Both the position numbers and the translations under genes were made by a program. Under the pieces are notes generated by a model. That model was not told the origin of the DNA. It ran no database searches and worked only from the letters and a program-made list of their open reading frames with translations. Positions 43,057 through 55,302 of a stretch of 64,000 bases of DNA are shown here, piece after piece. Positions within the stretch are counted from its first letter, which is position 1. Each line of letters opens with the position of its first letter. Source of the DNA: Kryptolebias marmoratus (Eukaryota > Chordata > Actinopteri > Cyprinodontiformes > Rivulidae); contig NC_051439.1 in assembly GCF_001649575.2 (NCBI RefSeq), positions 6,442,383 through 6,506,382 on the forward strand, read 5' to 3'.

Positions 43057-45946
43057 CAGGAACCTGCCCTGATGTTCATCATCACAGCTCTCTGACCAAC
43101 AACACGAGAGCATTCCCCACGGATCGAAAGGAGGAGCTCCTTCCTGATCTCCTCACATCCCCTCCTAAGAACCTGTGATGCCAGGACACAAGTTGTGTTT
43201 TGCTCTGCCTTTGTTTCTGGCACCAAGAGAGAGCATTCCCCACAGCAACTGTTCTTAAAGATTTTATTTCACTTTTAAACCAAGAAGTGACATTTCTCGC
43301 TCAGAGTGAAATTTTGTTTGACTGCAGCGGTCTCAGGCACAATCCAGACTTAAGTGGGAACATTTTATCCTAATTATTGCAGGGAAGCTTTGCAGCGGCC
43401 CGTCTGCTCTGTATTTCATCAACACCCTGCTTCACATCCAGACATATTCAAACCTGGGAGCTTCCCGGTACAACCAATCCTCTCCAACTGGGGCCTCACT
43501 TTATGGTTGGGCGATTGGACAAATATATCAACCATCAGCCATTGGAGTCTTTTGTCAGTAATTGCTTTTCTTTATAAAGGACATTTTTCTTTCTTTTTTT
43601 TTAGCTAGTTTGACTTTTCCTTTTAAAGGTTTTGACTTGTAAATAAATTTACAATTCAAATTCAAACCTCAGCAGGCTGTAAAACACTGATTGTGTGCAG
43701 TCCACCTCACTTATTTCCAGCAACAACACCTCTGTCTGTCAGACAGCCGCTCAGCCTGTTGAACTGACTCCTCCAAATTCAACCACTAGACTTGTTTTAT
43801 TTGTGTTTTGGTTATCAGTGAAATTCTGTGGCAGATTTCTCACATCAGCTTTGCACCAAACCAGAGGCACCACAGACGAGGCTTGATTTTTGCAGCTTAG
43901 CCACATCAGATGTACCTTTTTTCATGTCATTTACACAGTTTTAGTTTATTGCCCAACCCTACTTCACATCCAGACCTAGTCATAGCTGTCCAGCCAGTCC
44001 TCTCCACCTGGGGCCTTCCTCAGGGACACCTAGATGTTGAGAGAAGGAAGAGTAGTTCATTAAATCTCGTTTTAAAGGCTTCAACAAAGCATCTTTCTTA
44101 TCACAAAGTCTATTTTCTTCACTTTCAACCTGAACCCAAGAACACATCGCACTAAAGGACAGTCTAAAGATGATACTACTGGTAGTTAGAAATGTGTAGT
44201 TTGATTGTGTTTGAGATGTCAGTCACCAGAATGTGCTTTGCTCACTGCTGTTAGTGGTAAAAATGTTTATTTTTCTTTCATTTTTAGAAACAAAATGTCC
44301 AAGTGCTGCAACTTGACTGACTTAACCACAAAAAGGAGAGCTTTTTTTTTCCTTCTTCTTCTTTTTATGTGGAAAGTGAAATAATTTTCTTTGTAGATTT
44401 GTACTCAGATTTCTTGTGGGGTTTCACCATGTTTTCTGCCCTCAGCGTCACGGTTGAAAATTCAGGCTTCAAGTGGGAGGAAGCGACACGCAGTGATAAA
44501 CTCGCCCCAGAGAAATGTCGGCCATGTTCTGGTAGCCGCTGAGCAGTCGGAGAATCAGTGCCTTGCTCAAGGGCATTTCAGTACTTGTTGTTGTTACTAT
44601 GTGACATAATTGTGTTTATTTTTTTTCCTTCCAGAAATTGAGCTTTTTTTCCCCCACTCTGTCCAGGGATTGTAACTTTGTGGTCATCTGGTCACAAACT
44701 CAAAAACCTTTATCTGCCCTCACAATGCTCGCCTGGTGCTGGTTCAAACTATGCTATGTCAGACATTGAAATAATTTCAGCTGTACACACTTAATGATGT
44801 TTCTTTGTCTGTTTGTTCTTCAGTGTGCTAAAGAAAAAAAATCTTTGAAACGTGGATTTTACTTTTAATTGGGTTCCTGTTGGCTTTTAAAAAAGAAACT
44901 GAAAAATGTGAACCTTGTTTCCGATTGTTGACAGAAAGTCGGCATTCTGGACTTCTAAATTAGTGAGGAGATTAAGCTTCATTTGATTTTTGAATTTGTG
45001 GACCTCAGTTTCTCTCTCTTTTTTTTTTTAATTAACTAATCTCAATAGATTAAGCGTTATTTTTTTCCCCTATATTACATTAAAACAAACCAAAAAAATT
45101 GTCTTAGGAAAAAAAAAAACAACCCATGAATGAATGTGATAATATTGAACAAGAGGACCAGCTGCACTGATTGCTTCTATTTGTTGCAATTAGTTTTCAT
45201 GCCTGTAGAGTAGTGAAGTCCAGAGGCTACAACACACCTGTTTCACTGGGCCGCGACAAAATTGCAAGAAAACAGGTAAATTTCCCATTGCAGTCTCACT
45301 GAATTAAAACTGAGTGTTTGCAACCAAACGACCAGCAAGCACGTGGGCCAGATTTTAAAAAGAAAAGCATGTTCACAACTTGCAAAACTGCATTCTTGCC
45401 CATGCACATTATTTTGTTGGCCACCTCAGCCCCCATGTTTATGCTTCGTTCCACCAGAGTACACTTTGGAAATGAAGATGAGCAGATTTAGACAGTTATT
45501 TTTTTTTTAACATTAGTGCAGTTTTTAAGCCTGGACATGTTTTCTGTCAGAGAAGAGCTCTGGTTCAGGGGTCTAAATACAGCTCTAACATTCTTGAGGC
45601 AGGTTGGAGACACCTGCAACAAAATTGCAACTATTTTAAGATCAAATTTGTTTTGAACATGTTCAAAATTCAAGCAACAAGACTTTGAGCCTTTGCAAGT
45701 CACACAGGAAAATTGAGAACCAACATGAACGTTTCGAGACATTTTGGAGACTTCCTCGTGAGTGCTGTTCACCAACTAGTCTCAGGAGTCGCAGCCCAGT
45801 GAAATACTGGAATAAGATTTAAGAGTTTTTCCCGTTTTGTTTTTAGGGAAGTCATTGTGTGACTGGCTTTTTTTTTGTACTTCGCATGCTTTTATGTTTG
45901 TTATGCCAGGGTGTTCTGATTCAGATTTTGTTCTTTTTTAAATAAA
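43057..45946 (+). terminator. psen1: psen1 3' UTR with candidate poly(A) signals
   Basis: After the psen1 stop there is no coding sequence. AATAAA hexamers at 43642-43647 and 45941-45946 are candidate ends, giving 3' UTRs of about 0.6 or 2.9 kb. The distal one follows a family B element and has a T/G-rich downstream stretch. The UTR contains an internal duplication: 'cttcacatccagac' to 'ctggggcct' occurs at 43430-43498 and again at 43968-44016. Confidence 0.5.
45231..45815 (+). mobile_element. Family B non-autonomous DNA element with terminal inverted repeats
   Basis: The left end tttcactgggccgcgac (about 45239-45255) is mirrored by gtcgcagcccagtgaaa at about 45788-45804, so the element has terminal inverted repeats of at least 16 bp. 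Internal segments match the copies at 18020-18330 (reverse) and 33930-34335. No transposase frame. No target duplication was evident. It lies at the far end of the psen1 3' region. Confidence 0.7.
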
Positions 45947-46174
45947 CTAAAAATTGAAATTTCACTGCTTGTCTGTAATGTGACATGCAGACTTAAGAGG
46001 ACTTCATTTTGATTTCATAGCTGAAATCAGTCGAGAGTTTGAGAGCTATAGAAAGGGCATTGTCAAAGCAACTGTGAAACAGCTGAATTGCAGTTAGCAA
46101 TAATCCTAAAGTTTACCTTTTTCAGCAGTTATTAATATAAAAAGATTGTACAATGAAAATAATTTAAAATAATT

Positions 46175-47310
46175 TACAACCCCAGTTCTGTCAAGTTGAA
46201 ACTTGTAAAATTGAGAAATTTTACCATTTTTTTGTGGGAAAAAAGTAACTTTAAATTTTACGGCAGCACCCACATCTCAAAAAAGTTGGAACAGGGTTAA
46301 CAAAAAGTCGTAAAAGTAAGTTTTACAACTAATTGGGTTAATTAGCAACAGGGCAGTCAGAGGACTGGGTGTTTAAAGAGCAATTTAGAGAGGCTGAATC
46401 TCTTAGACGTAAAAATGAGCAGAGGTTCACCAGTCTGTGAAAAACCAAGTAAAAATTGTGGAACAATTTTAGAATAATGTTCCTCAATAAAGAATTAGGA
46501 ATACTTTAAATATCCCATTATTTACAGTTCATAATATCAAAAGATTTCAAGAATCTGGAGAAATCTCTGTGCTTCTCTGGACTAAAGCTCATTTAAAATC
46601 GACTGAGACAAAGTAGAAAACTGTTCTGTGGTCACATGAATTGAAGTTTGAAATTCTTTTTGGAAACCAATCATTCATCCATTTTCTTTACTTTCTTTTT
46701 CGGGCAAAGTTGCAGGGAAGCTGGTCCTATCTCCAGCAGTTGTGCAAAAAGAGGGGACGCCCTGGACCAGTCCTGTTTGAAATCACGGAGACCAATTTTT
46801 CTGTACTAAAGAGGAAAGGGACGGTCCGGCCTGTTATCAGTCAAACAGTTCAAAAGCCTGCCTCTCTGATGGTATGGGGTTGCAGTAGTGTCACTGACAT
46901 GGGTTGGAAAGACGCCATCAATGCAGAACAATATATAAGATTTTAGAACAACATATACTCCCATCTAGATAAGGTCTTTTTCAGTAAAGTTCTTACATAT
47001 TTCATCAAGACAATGTTAAACCTCAGACTGCATCATTCCAGCAGCATGGCTTCATAGTAGAAGAGTCCAGGAGCTGAACTGACCTGCCTGCAGTCCAGAA
47101 AAGAAAGAGATGCTCCACATTGGGGAATATGAACCTATAGCAACTTTTTTGGCAGTGTGTTGCAGCCTATTACCTTTTGTTTTCCTGAAAATGGTGCAAT
47201 TTCCTAATTTAAACATTTTATAAAGTTTAGGATAAGATTTGCAAATCATTGCATTCTGTTTTTATTTACAGCTTACACAACCTCCCAGCTTCTTTGGAAT
47301 TGGGGTTGTA
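46175..47310 (+). mobile_element. Family A DNA element, full-length copy with terminal inverted repeats
   Basis: Starts tacaaccccagttctg and ends ggaattggggttgta, which are inverted repeats of each other with one mismatch. Internal segments match the partial copies at 15180-15565 and 23800-24720. The coding remnants (KPASLMVWGCSSVTDMG and a DTETDK-like stretch in other copies) are broken, so the element is inactive. About 110 bp near 46670-46778 are a later insertion. The superfamily is uncertain. Confidence 0.75.
46670..46778 (+). mobile_element. Retroposon fragment nested inside the family A element
   Basis: The insert starts with 'atcattcatccattttcttt' and contains 'gcagggaagctggtcctatc' and 'gacgccctggacca', a very frequent teleost repeat pattern. 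It interrupts the family A sequence (compare 23975-24005), and the element's 'tttggaaacca' is repeated as 'tttgaaatca' on the far side, as a target duplication would be. Confidence 0.65.
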
Positions 47311-47329
47311 CTTTTCATAAAAAATAAAA

Positions 47330-47870
47330 ACATGTAAGTTAAGGTGTTCCTATCAATAGAGAATAACTCAGGTCTTACTGGGTTCAGACACTTAAATGGT
47401 TTGGTGGTAAGAAGAATGTCTGATAATGGGTCTGGATGTGTAGTTGTGGTCTCAGCTTGTAAAGTGGTTAAATATAAGGCAACTGGACTTATTTTGATTC
47501 TGAAAGCCAGTAATATGCACACTTTAGACAGGGAAGGCAGGTGGTTTGAAGGAGGAGTGAAAAGAAGCCATCTAGGTTAAACATGAAAAACTAGCTTTAA
47601 ACTAAGGTTCTACCACACTACATTTTAGGTCAATATTTATAAAATTGACTGAGTGATGGCTTTTTTTTTGTATTTTCTAAAACCAGGTGTTAGCTATCTT
47701 GAAAGATATTGACTCAGTTGTAGATGTACAAACAGTGAATATTATCTAAGAGTTTCATTAAAATCTGTTCAATGGTTCATGAGATATTTTGCTAACAGCA
47801 TAGAAACAGACATACATGGGTGAAAAGAATGTTGTCTGTCTTTGCCTTTTGGCGGCAGGAAATATTAAGC
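47330..47870. repeat. Dispersed repeat, unassigned
   Basis: Contains 'agtttcattaaaatctgt' followed by 'tggttcatgagatattttgc' (47750-47792), partly shared with 11657-11700, and the rest resembles non-coding retroposon sequence. No coding frame is recognised. Confidence 0.4.
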
Positions 47871-48239
47871 TGCAAGCAAAATATTCAGTTTAGTTTATTC
47901 GGTAAATGCTTTCTACACTGCAGTTCATTTGCCACGTCGGTGCAGAGGTCAAAGGTCACAAGGTGGTACTGCAAGGAACCTAGTGTTCTGGTAAGGTAGC
48001 ACGGGGTACGCACCAGTGTATGGTGGATTCAGGCTGTTCACAGACTGATCCATTAGAACCTGGTTTGACCTGGGGCTCTGGTGGAGGCATCATGGGTGGA
48101 AATGAAATGTATTTATGGTAACCTTCTCAAATATCCCACTTTGCCAGTTGAGAATGAATTCAGGGGTAAAAAAAACACATACGATTAAAACTAGTCAGAA
48201 TTTTGGGTACCAATTGACCAACATTTAATAAACCTGTGG

Positions 48240-48670
48240 GACAGTGTGTCCTTTAGGTTTATGTGAGCTGCGTTCAGTGGTGACAAGAGGTCGTCTGACG
48301 CTGTTCTGGAGGAGGAACCAGTGGGCCTTTCGCGTGAGACCTACTTGCTTCCTCGGATACACCCGACAGAGAGTTTCCTGCTTGAGCAGTCTCATGACAA
48401 TACTCTGCGTGCCGGTAGAGTGCGGTGGGTGGCCTCGGTGCTTGAATTACAGAGGCAGGCTGGGCTCATGGCTAACCTGAAGAAATGTGCAGTTGGACAA
48501 CGGGAGGTACAGTGGGCATGTGTGGCCTCAGATTGAAAGAAAACACGATCATTGGAGCCTACCAGCTGCCCAAGACCAAAAAGAAGGTAAGGAACCTCTA
48601 TAGGAGGTTCATACTGAACTTTGCAGACCTGACCAGCCCCTTGACTGACTTGACCCAAAAGGGTGCCTAA
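48240..48670 (+). mobile_element. Ty3/gypsy-type retrotransposon fragment
   Basis: Across frameshifts the plus strand encodes LQRQAGLMANLKKCAVGQRE, GLRLKENTIIGAYQLPKTKK and a RRFILNFADLTSPLTDLTQK segment. This is the region after the YxDD motif of a Ty3/gypsy reverse transcriptase (connection region YYRRFxPNxxxxTSPLTDLTKK). The FLGLVGY core, the catalytic part, RNase H and integrase are missing, so it is a dead fragment. Confidence 0.8.
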
Positions 48671-49512
48671 GTCAGGCAGTGGGGATATGTGATGGTGGTG
48701 TCCGTAGTAGCAGCTAAGAGGAGGGGGCTGCTGGTGGCTGATAGATCTGTGTACAGAACAGTGCCATACAGCAGAAAGTGTCTCCTGGAAAAGGAAGAAA
48801 TAAATAAACCACTTATTGACTTACGAACTGTGTTTGGCTCTGTGACTGCTGGGTGTTAAAGTAGCAGTAGGAGTAGTTGTTGTATGTTTGAAATCTTTAT
48901 CAGCCAATGAATCCTAATAAAGTTAAAGCAGTTGTGGGAAATAAAATCTCATACTGTTGTGCAGCACAAGCTAGTTTCAAAATCCCATGTACAGTTTATA
49001 GGATCAGTCTCTTCAGGAGGTTGGATAAGTTAACCATTGATGACTTTAACTTAGACTTTAAGTGAGCTTCAAAACCCTTCTTCATTTTTTGCAAATTTGA
49101 TTTAGGAAGTGTACAAATTTTATTAAAAAAATGATTGCGAACATATCATGAAAGCCATGCACGTATCTAAATGGTGCAGGAAGGTGTCTTTAACGGGGGC
49201 ATCACATGTCTTTGTAGGCCTTTAAGCTGGTTTGCTGACGACAAAGTGAACTGAGGTAATCTGTCAGTCACTTCTATCCTCTAAGGGAAGACTATGAATC
49301 TGTGTGGAACACCTTTGTGCATTAGAAGTTTCTAGGGATAACTCCGCTAAAGAGATTACTGAGCAAGGAGGGACGTCTGCTCCATGTGAGACAGGATTAG
49401 ACTTCACTCATCGCATCAGACAGCCATCAACACAGACACTCAACTCTGGGAAAAACCTGAAAAAAAGAAGAGTTTTAAAAGCCATTTTAGGGTGTGAAAT
49501 ATTTGAAACAAG
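48671..49512. other. Spacer upstream of the coiled-coil ORF
   Basis: No recognisable element. A possible splice acceptor (ccattttag) at about 49482-49490 lies 22 bp before the ATG of the next ORF, so that ORF may have an upstream non-coding exon. Confidence 0.4.
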
Positions 49513-49785
49513 ATGTCCAAGGACAAGCTGGAGAGCCTGGTGCATCGTATGGAAGAGACGCTCTCAGAGATGGAGCAGCTGAAGCTGCACTGCGGGAAAC
49601 AGAGCGAGGAGCTGAGCCAGTTGGTGGTGGAGCTCCGGCGGGAGAACCAGGAGCTGGTGGAGAAGTACAACCAGCTCACTGTGGAGATGAGGGAGGCCAA
49701 GGAGATTATAGAGCAGCTTCAGGACACGAAGTACGCCTTCAATGCAAAGGAACGGCAGGCTCAGAAGCTCAGCCGGCAGCTCTGA
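49513..49785 (+). CDS. Intact 90-codon ORF, predicted coiled-coil protein, not recognised
   Basis: A single open frame from ATG to TGA encodes MSKDKLESLVHRMEETLSEM...AQKLSRQL. It is rich in E, Q, K and L, with hydrophobic residues (mostly L, V, I, M) at heptad spacing over nearly the whole length, so it should fold as an alpha-helical coiled coil. There is no signal peptide, membrane segment or catalytic motif. Unlike the surrounding AT-rich DNA it has mainly C or G at third codon positions, as the real exons here do, which argues for a genuine coding region. A candidate poly(A) signal is at 50427-50432. It may be a small one-exon gene, the last exon of a larger one, or a retrocopy of part of a coiled-coil gene. 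I do not recognise a family. Confidence 0.6.
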   Translation: MSKDKLESLVHRMEETLSEMEQLKLHCGKQSEELSQLVVELRRENQELVEKYNQLTVEMREAKEIIEQLQDTKYAFNAKERQAQKLSRQL

Positions 49786-51060
49786 GGCCCAACATGCACA
49801 CATGGAAACAGGATGTTCAGTGGATGTGATCTGGGTGTGCTGCAGCCAGAATCCAGGATGAACACAAGACTGGATGAGGTGGATCAAAACTCCATGTTGC
49901 ATAAGAACTGGGTGGTCATGGAGGCTAAACTGAGAGCAGCTGTTTTCTTTACATACAGATTTTTTTTCCCCCAATGAGTAGAAGGATGCATGTAAAGCAG
50001 AATAATTTGAATGTAGCCTAAATCCTGTGGCTCAGAGCTTCTTTTTTTTAACTTTGGCCAGATTTAATGACCAGGAAAAAAATTGAGGGTATGGATGTGG
50101 AAAATGTGAATTCTGGGTAAAAAGATATTTTTTCAAAGTCTGAGACAAATATGTAAGACATTTGCTCATTAAGTCTTCTGTAATTTAAACACTATTTTTG
50201 GAACAAGGACTGTAAAGATTTTAGTGGATAGCAGTTAGTTTAAAGTAGGTGGTCATCTATTTTTGGCTTTTGCAGAGCTGAACGCTAAACTTATCCCTCC
50301 CCACAACATTTTGAGGTTTAAGACTTCAAGGTGCCACTTTCTGCAAAAAGAAAAGTACATCAAAAATAGAGCAAGTGTGATTTTGTGCATATGATTTGTT
50401 AACAATAATCCAATTCTGCTGATGTTAATAAAGAAGATTAAACTCTATATTTGCTGTAGAGTTGAGACATTTACAAACCAATCGTTACATCCTTGTGATT
50501 TATTCTGGCTCTGTGATGTTTACAGATTACATAAGACCTCAATTAAAGCTATTATAAATGTTGTTGTTTTGTTTTGTCCTTTTCGTTCCACTAAAAATGT
50601 CAGTATGTGAAAGTGTAAAGCTCCGGTTCACAGTTTGAAAACCAGTGTGCACAGAACTCAATAATCACCATCACTATGTTCTCAGGACCAAACTACACTG
50701 TCATCAGATACGTCTGTATCAGATCAGAGCATTGTTAGAGTGATTGGAAGGTTTTCACCTCAGATATAGCAGGAGATTTATTTGCTGATTTCAAGACACT
50801 TTCATTAAGTCTTTTGTGCATAATATGGCTTCTTGTTTACGTGTACGTCACACAAAGTCACGATTCTTAATGTCCATATCCAGCCAAATTATTCTACTCC
50901 ACAGTGGACAGAAGACTGTTTGTAGTTCAGGCCTGTTCTTGTATAACTAAAGGAGATCTCCACAAAAGCACATCTGTATTCTGCCTGGTGAGTTTTATAT
51001 AACCTGCTGTTTGTGACCTATCAGCTGATTAATAATCAAGTGGACCTTTTGAGGGTAGGC
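49786..51060. other. Spacer after the coiled-coil ORF, nothing recognised
   Basis: AT-rich sequence with no convincing coding frame. AATAAA at 50427-50432 could end the upstream transcript. Confidence 0.4.
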
Positions 51061-51064
51061 AACA

Positions 51065-51066
<2 letters not shown>

Positions 51067-51106
<40 letters not shown>
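51067..51106. repeat. (TA)n microsatellite
   Basis: About twenty TA units in the spacer between psen1 and papln. Confidence 0.95.
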
Positions 51107-51108
<2 letters not shown>

Positions 51109-51179
51109 GTTATTGCCTGTGATTGTTTAGCATGCTGATTTCCACAGGTGAAAAGGAACTTGTGGCCCTTCAGGGTTTT

Positions 51180-51612
51180 GTGTACATTCACAAATACTTA
51201 ATACTTAATAAAGCATAATTAGTCCTCACTTTAAAAGAGTTCACAAAAAGACTTAAATAACTACTAGCAACAGTCTTAATTATTATTGCAATGTAGGATA
51301 AATATATAGTTAATTCAAACATTCTCTAACCATTAAAACATGTCTAACACATGGTGTGAAAGTACATTTATATGACCATTTACATACATCTACACACAGT
51401 ATATAGAATAGTTAATTCACGAGTTATTAGGCATTAATAAACATTAAGTAGGTTGTTTGGAAAGTACTTAGCCCTTATGGGTAAAGCATTAATAAATGTG
51501 GTAATTTATAGCTTATTAAGTGTGAATCATCCATAATTAAGTTACTTAATCATTTATTAATGATTAAACAAGGCTAAATAAGGTGTAGTTATTATAAAGT
51601 GCTACCAATGCT
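51180..51612. repeat. Possible non-autonomous DNA element
   Basis: Very AT-rich block with many 'cattaataaa' and 'ttattaa' words, ending in 'ttattataaagtgctacca', the end motif of a widespread vertebrate group of non-autonomous DNA elements. A matching inverted left end was not found, so this is tentative. Confidence 0.4.
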
Positions 51613-52079
51613 TTAACATGGACTTTTTCTGCTTTCTTCCATTCAAGGATCAGAGCCAGCTACAGCACAAACATTCAGCTGGTCCAAGGGATAATTCAGA
51701 CACACTAGCCAAAGCTACTGCCAAGGACATGAGACCAGAGACGGACTGAAGCTTTCCTGATAAGCAGCTGTGATAGCCAAGGATGTCTGCATTAAGCTAA
51801 TAAGTTCCTCACCTATTCTCGGGAGTTCTATCCTGAATGTGCCAAAGATAAATAACAACGTTACAAACGTTCCCCACATGGACTTCATTAAACAGTGGAA
51901 AGTTCTCTTTCAGTGGTCAGAATACCTAATTTATTTGCTATGTGGCTGTGGTTTGTCCTTGGTAACATATTATATTATACAAAATTATATTATAACAATT
52001 TTGTAAACATTCTGAGGTTGATAACAATCAGACTTATTGGTATGACCATACTTTTTTAAAATTTTGGATGTATTTAACT

Positions 52080-53070
52080 AAATAGCTTCCATCTTCTGGG
52101 GGATCCCAAGGTGTTCCCAGGCCAGAGAAGATAAACAATCCCTCCAGTGGGTTCTGGGTATGCCCAGAAGTCTCCTCCCGGTGGGACATGCCTGGAAAAC
52201 CTCCAAAGGCGGGCACCCAGGAAGCATTTTAATCAGATGCCCGGACCACCTCAGCTGACACCTTTCGATGCAGAGAAGCAGCGGCTCTAATCTGAGCCCT
52301 TGATGACAAAGTTTCTTACCTTAACTTTAAGAATGAGCCTGGCCACCTTCCATGATCTCGTTCATTCAGTCAGGATCCATATCTCATGACTTTAAGTGAG
52401 GGTTGGAACATAGATGGACCAGTAAATTGAGAGCGCTGCATTTCACTCGTCTTTCTTCACCATGACTGACGAAGCAACACCCTCTTTACTGCAGACAAGA
52501 CTCCAATCTGTCGATCCATCTCCCGCTCCATCCTACCATCACTCTTGAACAGAACTCCAAGATACTAAAATTCCTCCTCTTGAGGCAGAGATTTATCCTC
52601 AACCACGAGTAAGCACTCTACCTTCTTCCAGTTGAGAATCATGGCATCAGACTTAAAAGGGGCTGAATCTTATCCCAGCCGCTTCACACTCTGCTGTGAA
52701 CATTCCCAGTGCACGCTGAAGGTCATGGCCTGAAAACGCCCACAGAATAAAAAGCAGAGATGAGACCCAGAGGTTCCCAAACCAGACACTCTTCTCTTCA
52801 TGACTACACCTTGTCCATGAACACCACAAACAAGATAAGAGACAAAAGACAGTCATGGCAGAGGCTAACCCACACTTAGTATTAGCTGGACTTTTTGCTG
52901 AGAAAAGTGACATTGGCACCCCATCCCACAGCACTCCCACAGAATGCCTTGAGGAACATGGTCACAAGCCTTCTTCAGATCCACAAAACATATAAACTGG
53001 AAAGTCAAACTCCCATGACCCCCTTAGCAACTCTGCAAGGGTAACAACCTTGTCCACTGTTCAAACTTCA
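52080..53070 (-). mobile_element. LINE fragment, reverse transcriptase region, minus orientation
   Basis: The minus strand encodes, with frameshifts, a FVDLKKA-like RT motif (about 52970-53000), VLWECCG-like sequence, GHDLQRALGMFTAECEAAGI (52670-52735), a KVECLLVVEDK-like region and VEPLLLCIERCQLRWSGHL-like C-terminal sequence near 52240. It belongs to the same abundant teleost LINE family as 38300-38930. Stops and shifts make it inactive. Confidence 0.8.
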
Positions 53071-53379
53071 CAACAGAAATGTCATTCAAAGTAAAATGAG
53101 TCACAGAAAGTTGGTCTTCACATGACTGAACTTAATCGGTTTTTACACAAGCACAGCATAAGCTTAATGTTTTATAGATTTTACCACAAAATGTTCAACT
53201 TACACTGTTACACTGTGATGATGGCACACACTTTAACTTCTGATCTGTCTAAATTTCCTATATCTTTGCAAACCTTTTGGATTTTCACAGTCTTTTTACT
53301 TTTTATACAGTGTATACATCCAAACACAGGTACTTTTATCTTTCACTTCTATAGGACTTGCACAGAATGACTTCCTTTC

Positions 53380-53635
53380 AATTCACTTCAGTTCAGTTAA
53401 TTTACTGCATGTAGCTCCAATTCACAGCAAAGGTCATCTCAGGGCACTATACAACAACAAATCCAAATTCAGTAAAAAGCAGATCCAGAATGAAATACAT
53501 TCACATACAGTACAATATGAAATGCAAATTCGTAAAAGTTATCAGTTCATATAGCACCAATTCACAACAAAAGTCATCTCAGGGGACTGTACAAAAACAT
53601 CCACATACATCATAAAATGCCAGTTAGTACAAGTT
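53380..53635 (-). repeat. Retroposon tail, present twice in tandem
   Basis: Two adjacent copies of the reverse complement of the common tail are seen: 'ccaattcacagcaaaggtca' with 'tctcagggcactataca' at about 53412-53447 and 'ccaattcacaacaaaagtca' with 'tctcaggggactgtaca' at about 53558-53593. Confidence 0.65.
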
Positions 53636-55302
53636 GTCGACCTAAGGAAGCCAGCAGATTGTGTTAAATCTTCACTTTATTGCAACCTCCCATCTGGAGC
53701 AGCACAGAGGTGACAGTAGAAAGGAATGACTCCCATTTTTCCCATTTCCTCGTGTAATGTGAACTATTGTGACATTCCTGCTATGATAACTTTGCTGGAG
53801 TGCACTTGAGCCTTTCATTAAATATGAAATGTCCTGGCTAGAACACACTTTTTCCTTGCCACCTCAAGCAAACAACAGTTCTCTCAGTTCTTGTGGAGTA
53901 CATAACAAGCTTAAGCTTACAGCAGCATACCTAAGGAACAGCTCAGAAACCCATGTGTAATATGTTGGATAGGTGATCTTGAACACATGCCTGCAGGTGA
54001 GCCACGCCTATAGCTTTAATTGACACATCTGCCTGCAGTCAGGAGTAAATACTTAAAAAAACAGGGTGGTTCAGACAAGCAGTAGACTCACACAAGTCAT
54101 TGGAGGACAACTGGCTGTGAGCTGAGGAAATCACAAGCAAAGTTTAGAAATATTTGTAATATTTTGTTTTAAAACTGTTTTTTACCAAGCTTGTGACCAC
54201 ATTTAGGTAGTTTCAAGTTTCAAGCTGCCTTGGTGGATAACTTTGGTCAGCAAAAAATGTAACAAAATACAACTAGTTTGTTGTATTGAATTTAGATTCT
54301 CTTATCATAAATGGCTTATTTTACTCCTGTTTTTAGGTGTTGGTCACTGCTGTTTTGCCCACTGTTATTTAATTTGTTTGTAATTTTTAGCCATTACCTT
54401 GATCCTGTGTGCCATAGATTTCGACCAAGTTTTTAATCATTCATCATGTGCCTGACAAAGAGTTTGGCCTGCATGTAGATTTTCATTTTAGGAAGATATT
54501 TTTTCCAATTTTGTAGTCCCTGTTTTACACCTTCCTGCCAAGCAATTATAGTTTTTGTTTTTAACTCTCTTGATTGAAATTGAGATAAATTTTATGTTAA
54601 CACTACCTGCTTTTGCCTTACTGCCGGGAGTGATAACATGTTTTAAGTCAAAAAATGTGGGAGCAAAAATGTAAGTTTGCACCCCCACTTCAGAAAATGG
54701 GGGAGCAGCTGCTCCACCTGCTCCATTGACCAACTCATTGCTGTGGTGGTTTAATAACTTTAATGTGCTTATGGTTTGTAATCTGCAAGCATGTGCTGTT
54801 AATAAATGCAAAACAATGTAAGTATCAGATTGAGACTCAGTGTTGGCTGATTCTTACTTTTTTAAATGACTGAATCACTGTCGAAGACAAAACAATCCTG
54901 ATAAGGACGTCCCCAGGTCCTGTGATTTCTGTAAGCTCAGTTTATGTTTGAGGAAAAGTGACAGAAATATCCCATAGTACTTTCTGCCTTTCGTATTAAA
55001 GCGGATGACAAGCTAAACCTGACAGGAAAATAAAAACCTGTCTTGTGTCAACTGGTGGCAACATTTGGGACTCATTTGTGGCTAAAAGCTTTCACATCAG
55101 AACCTATAGTTAAAGGAGATGGTTTGGATGATTGCCCCAGTGTTACATGCTCCACATGTACAGTTAGGACTAGAAACTTAAGACAAACTAACACACACAC
55201 ACACACGCACACACACACCCACACTGACTGTTATTTTTACAGTCTAAAATTACCTACACACACAAACACAGCTCTGTCAGGAGGGGCTGGAAGAGCTGCT
55301 GG

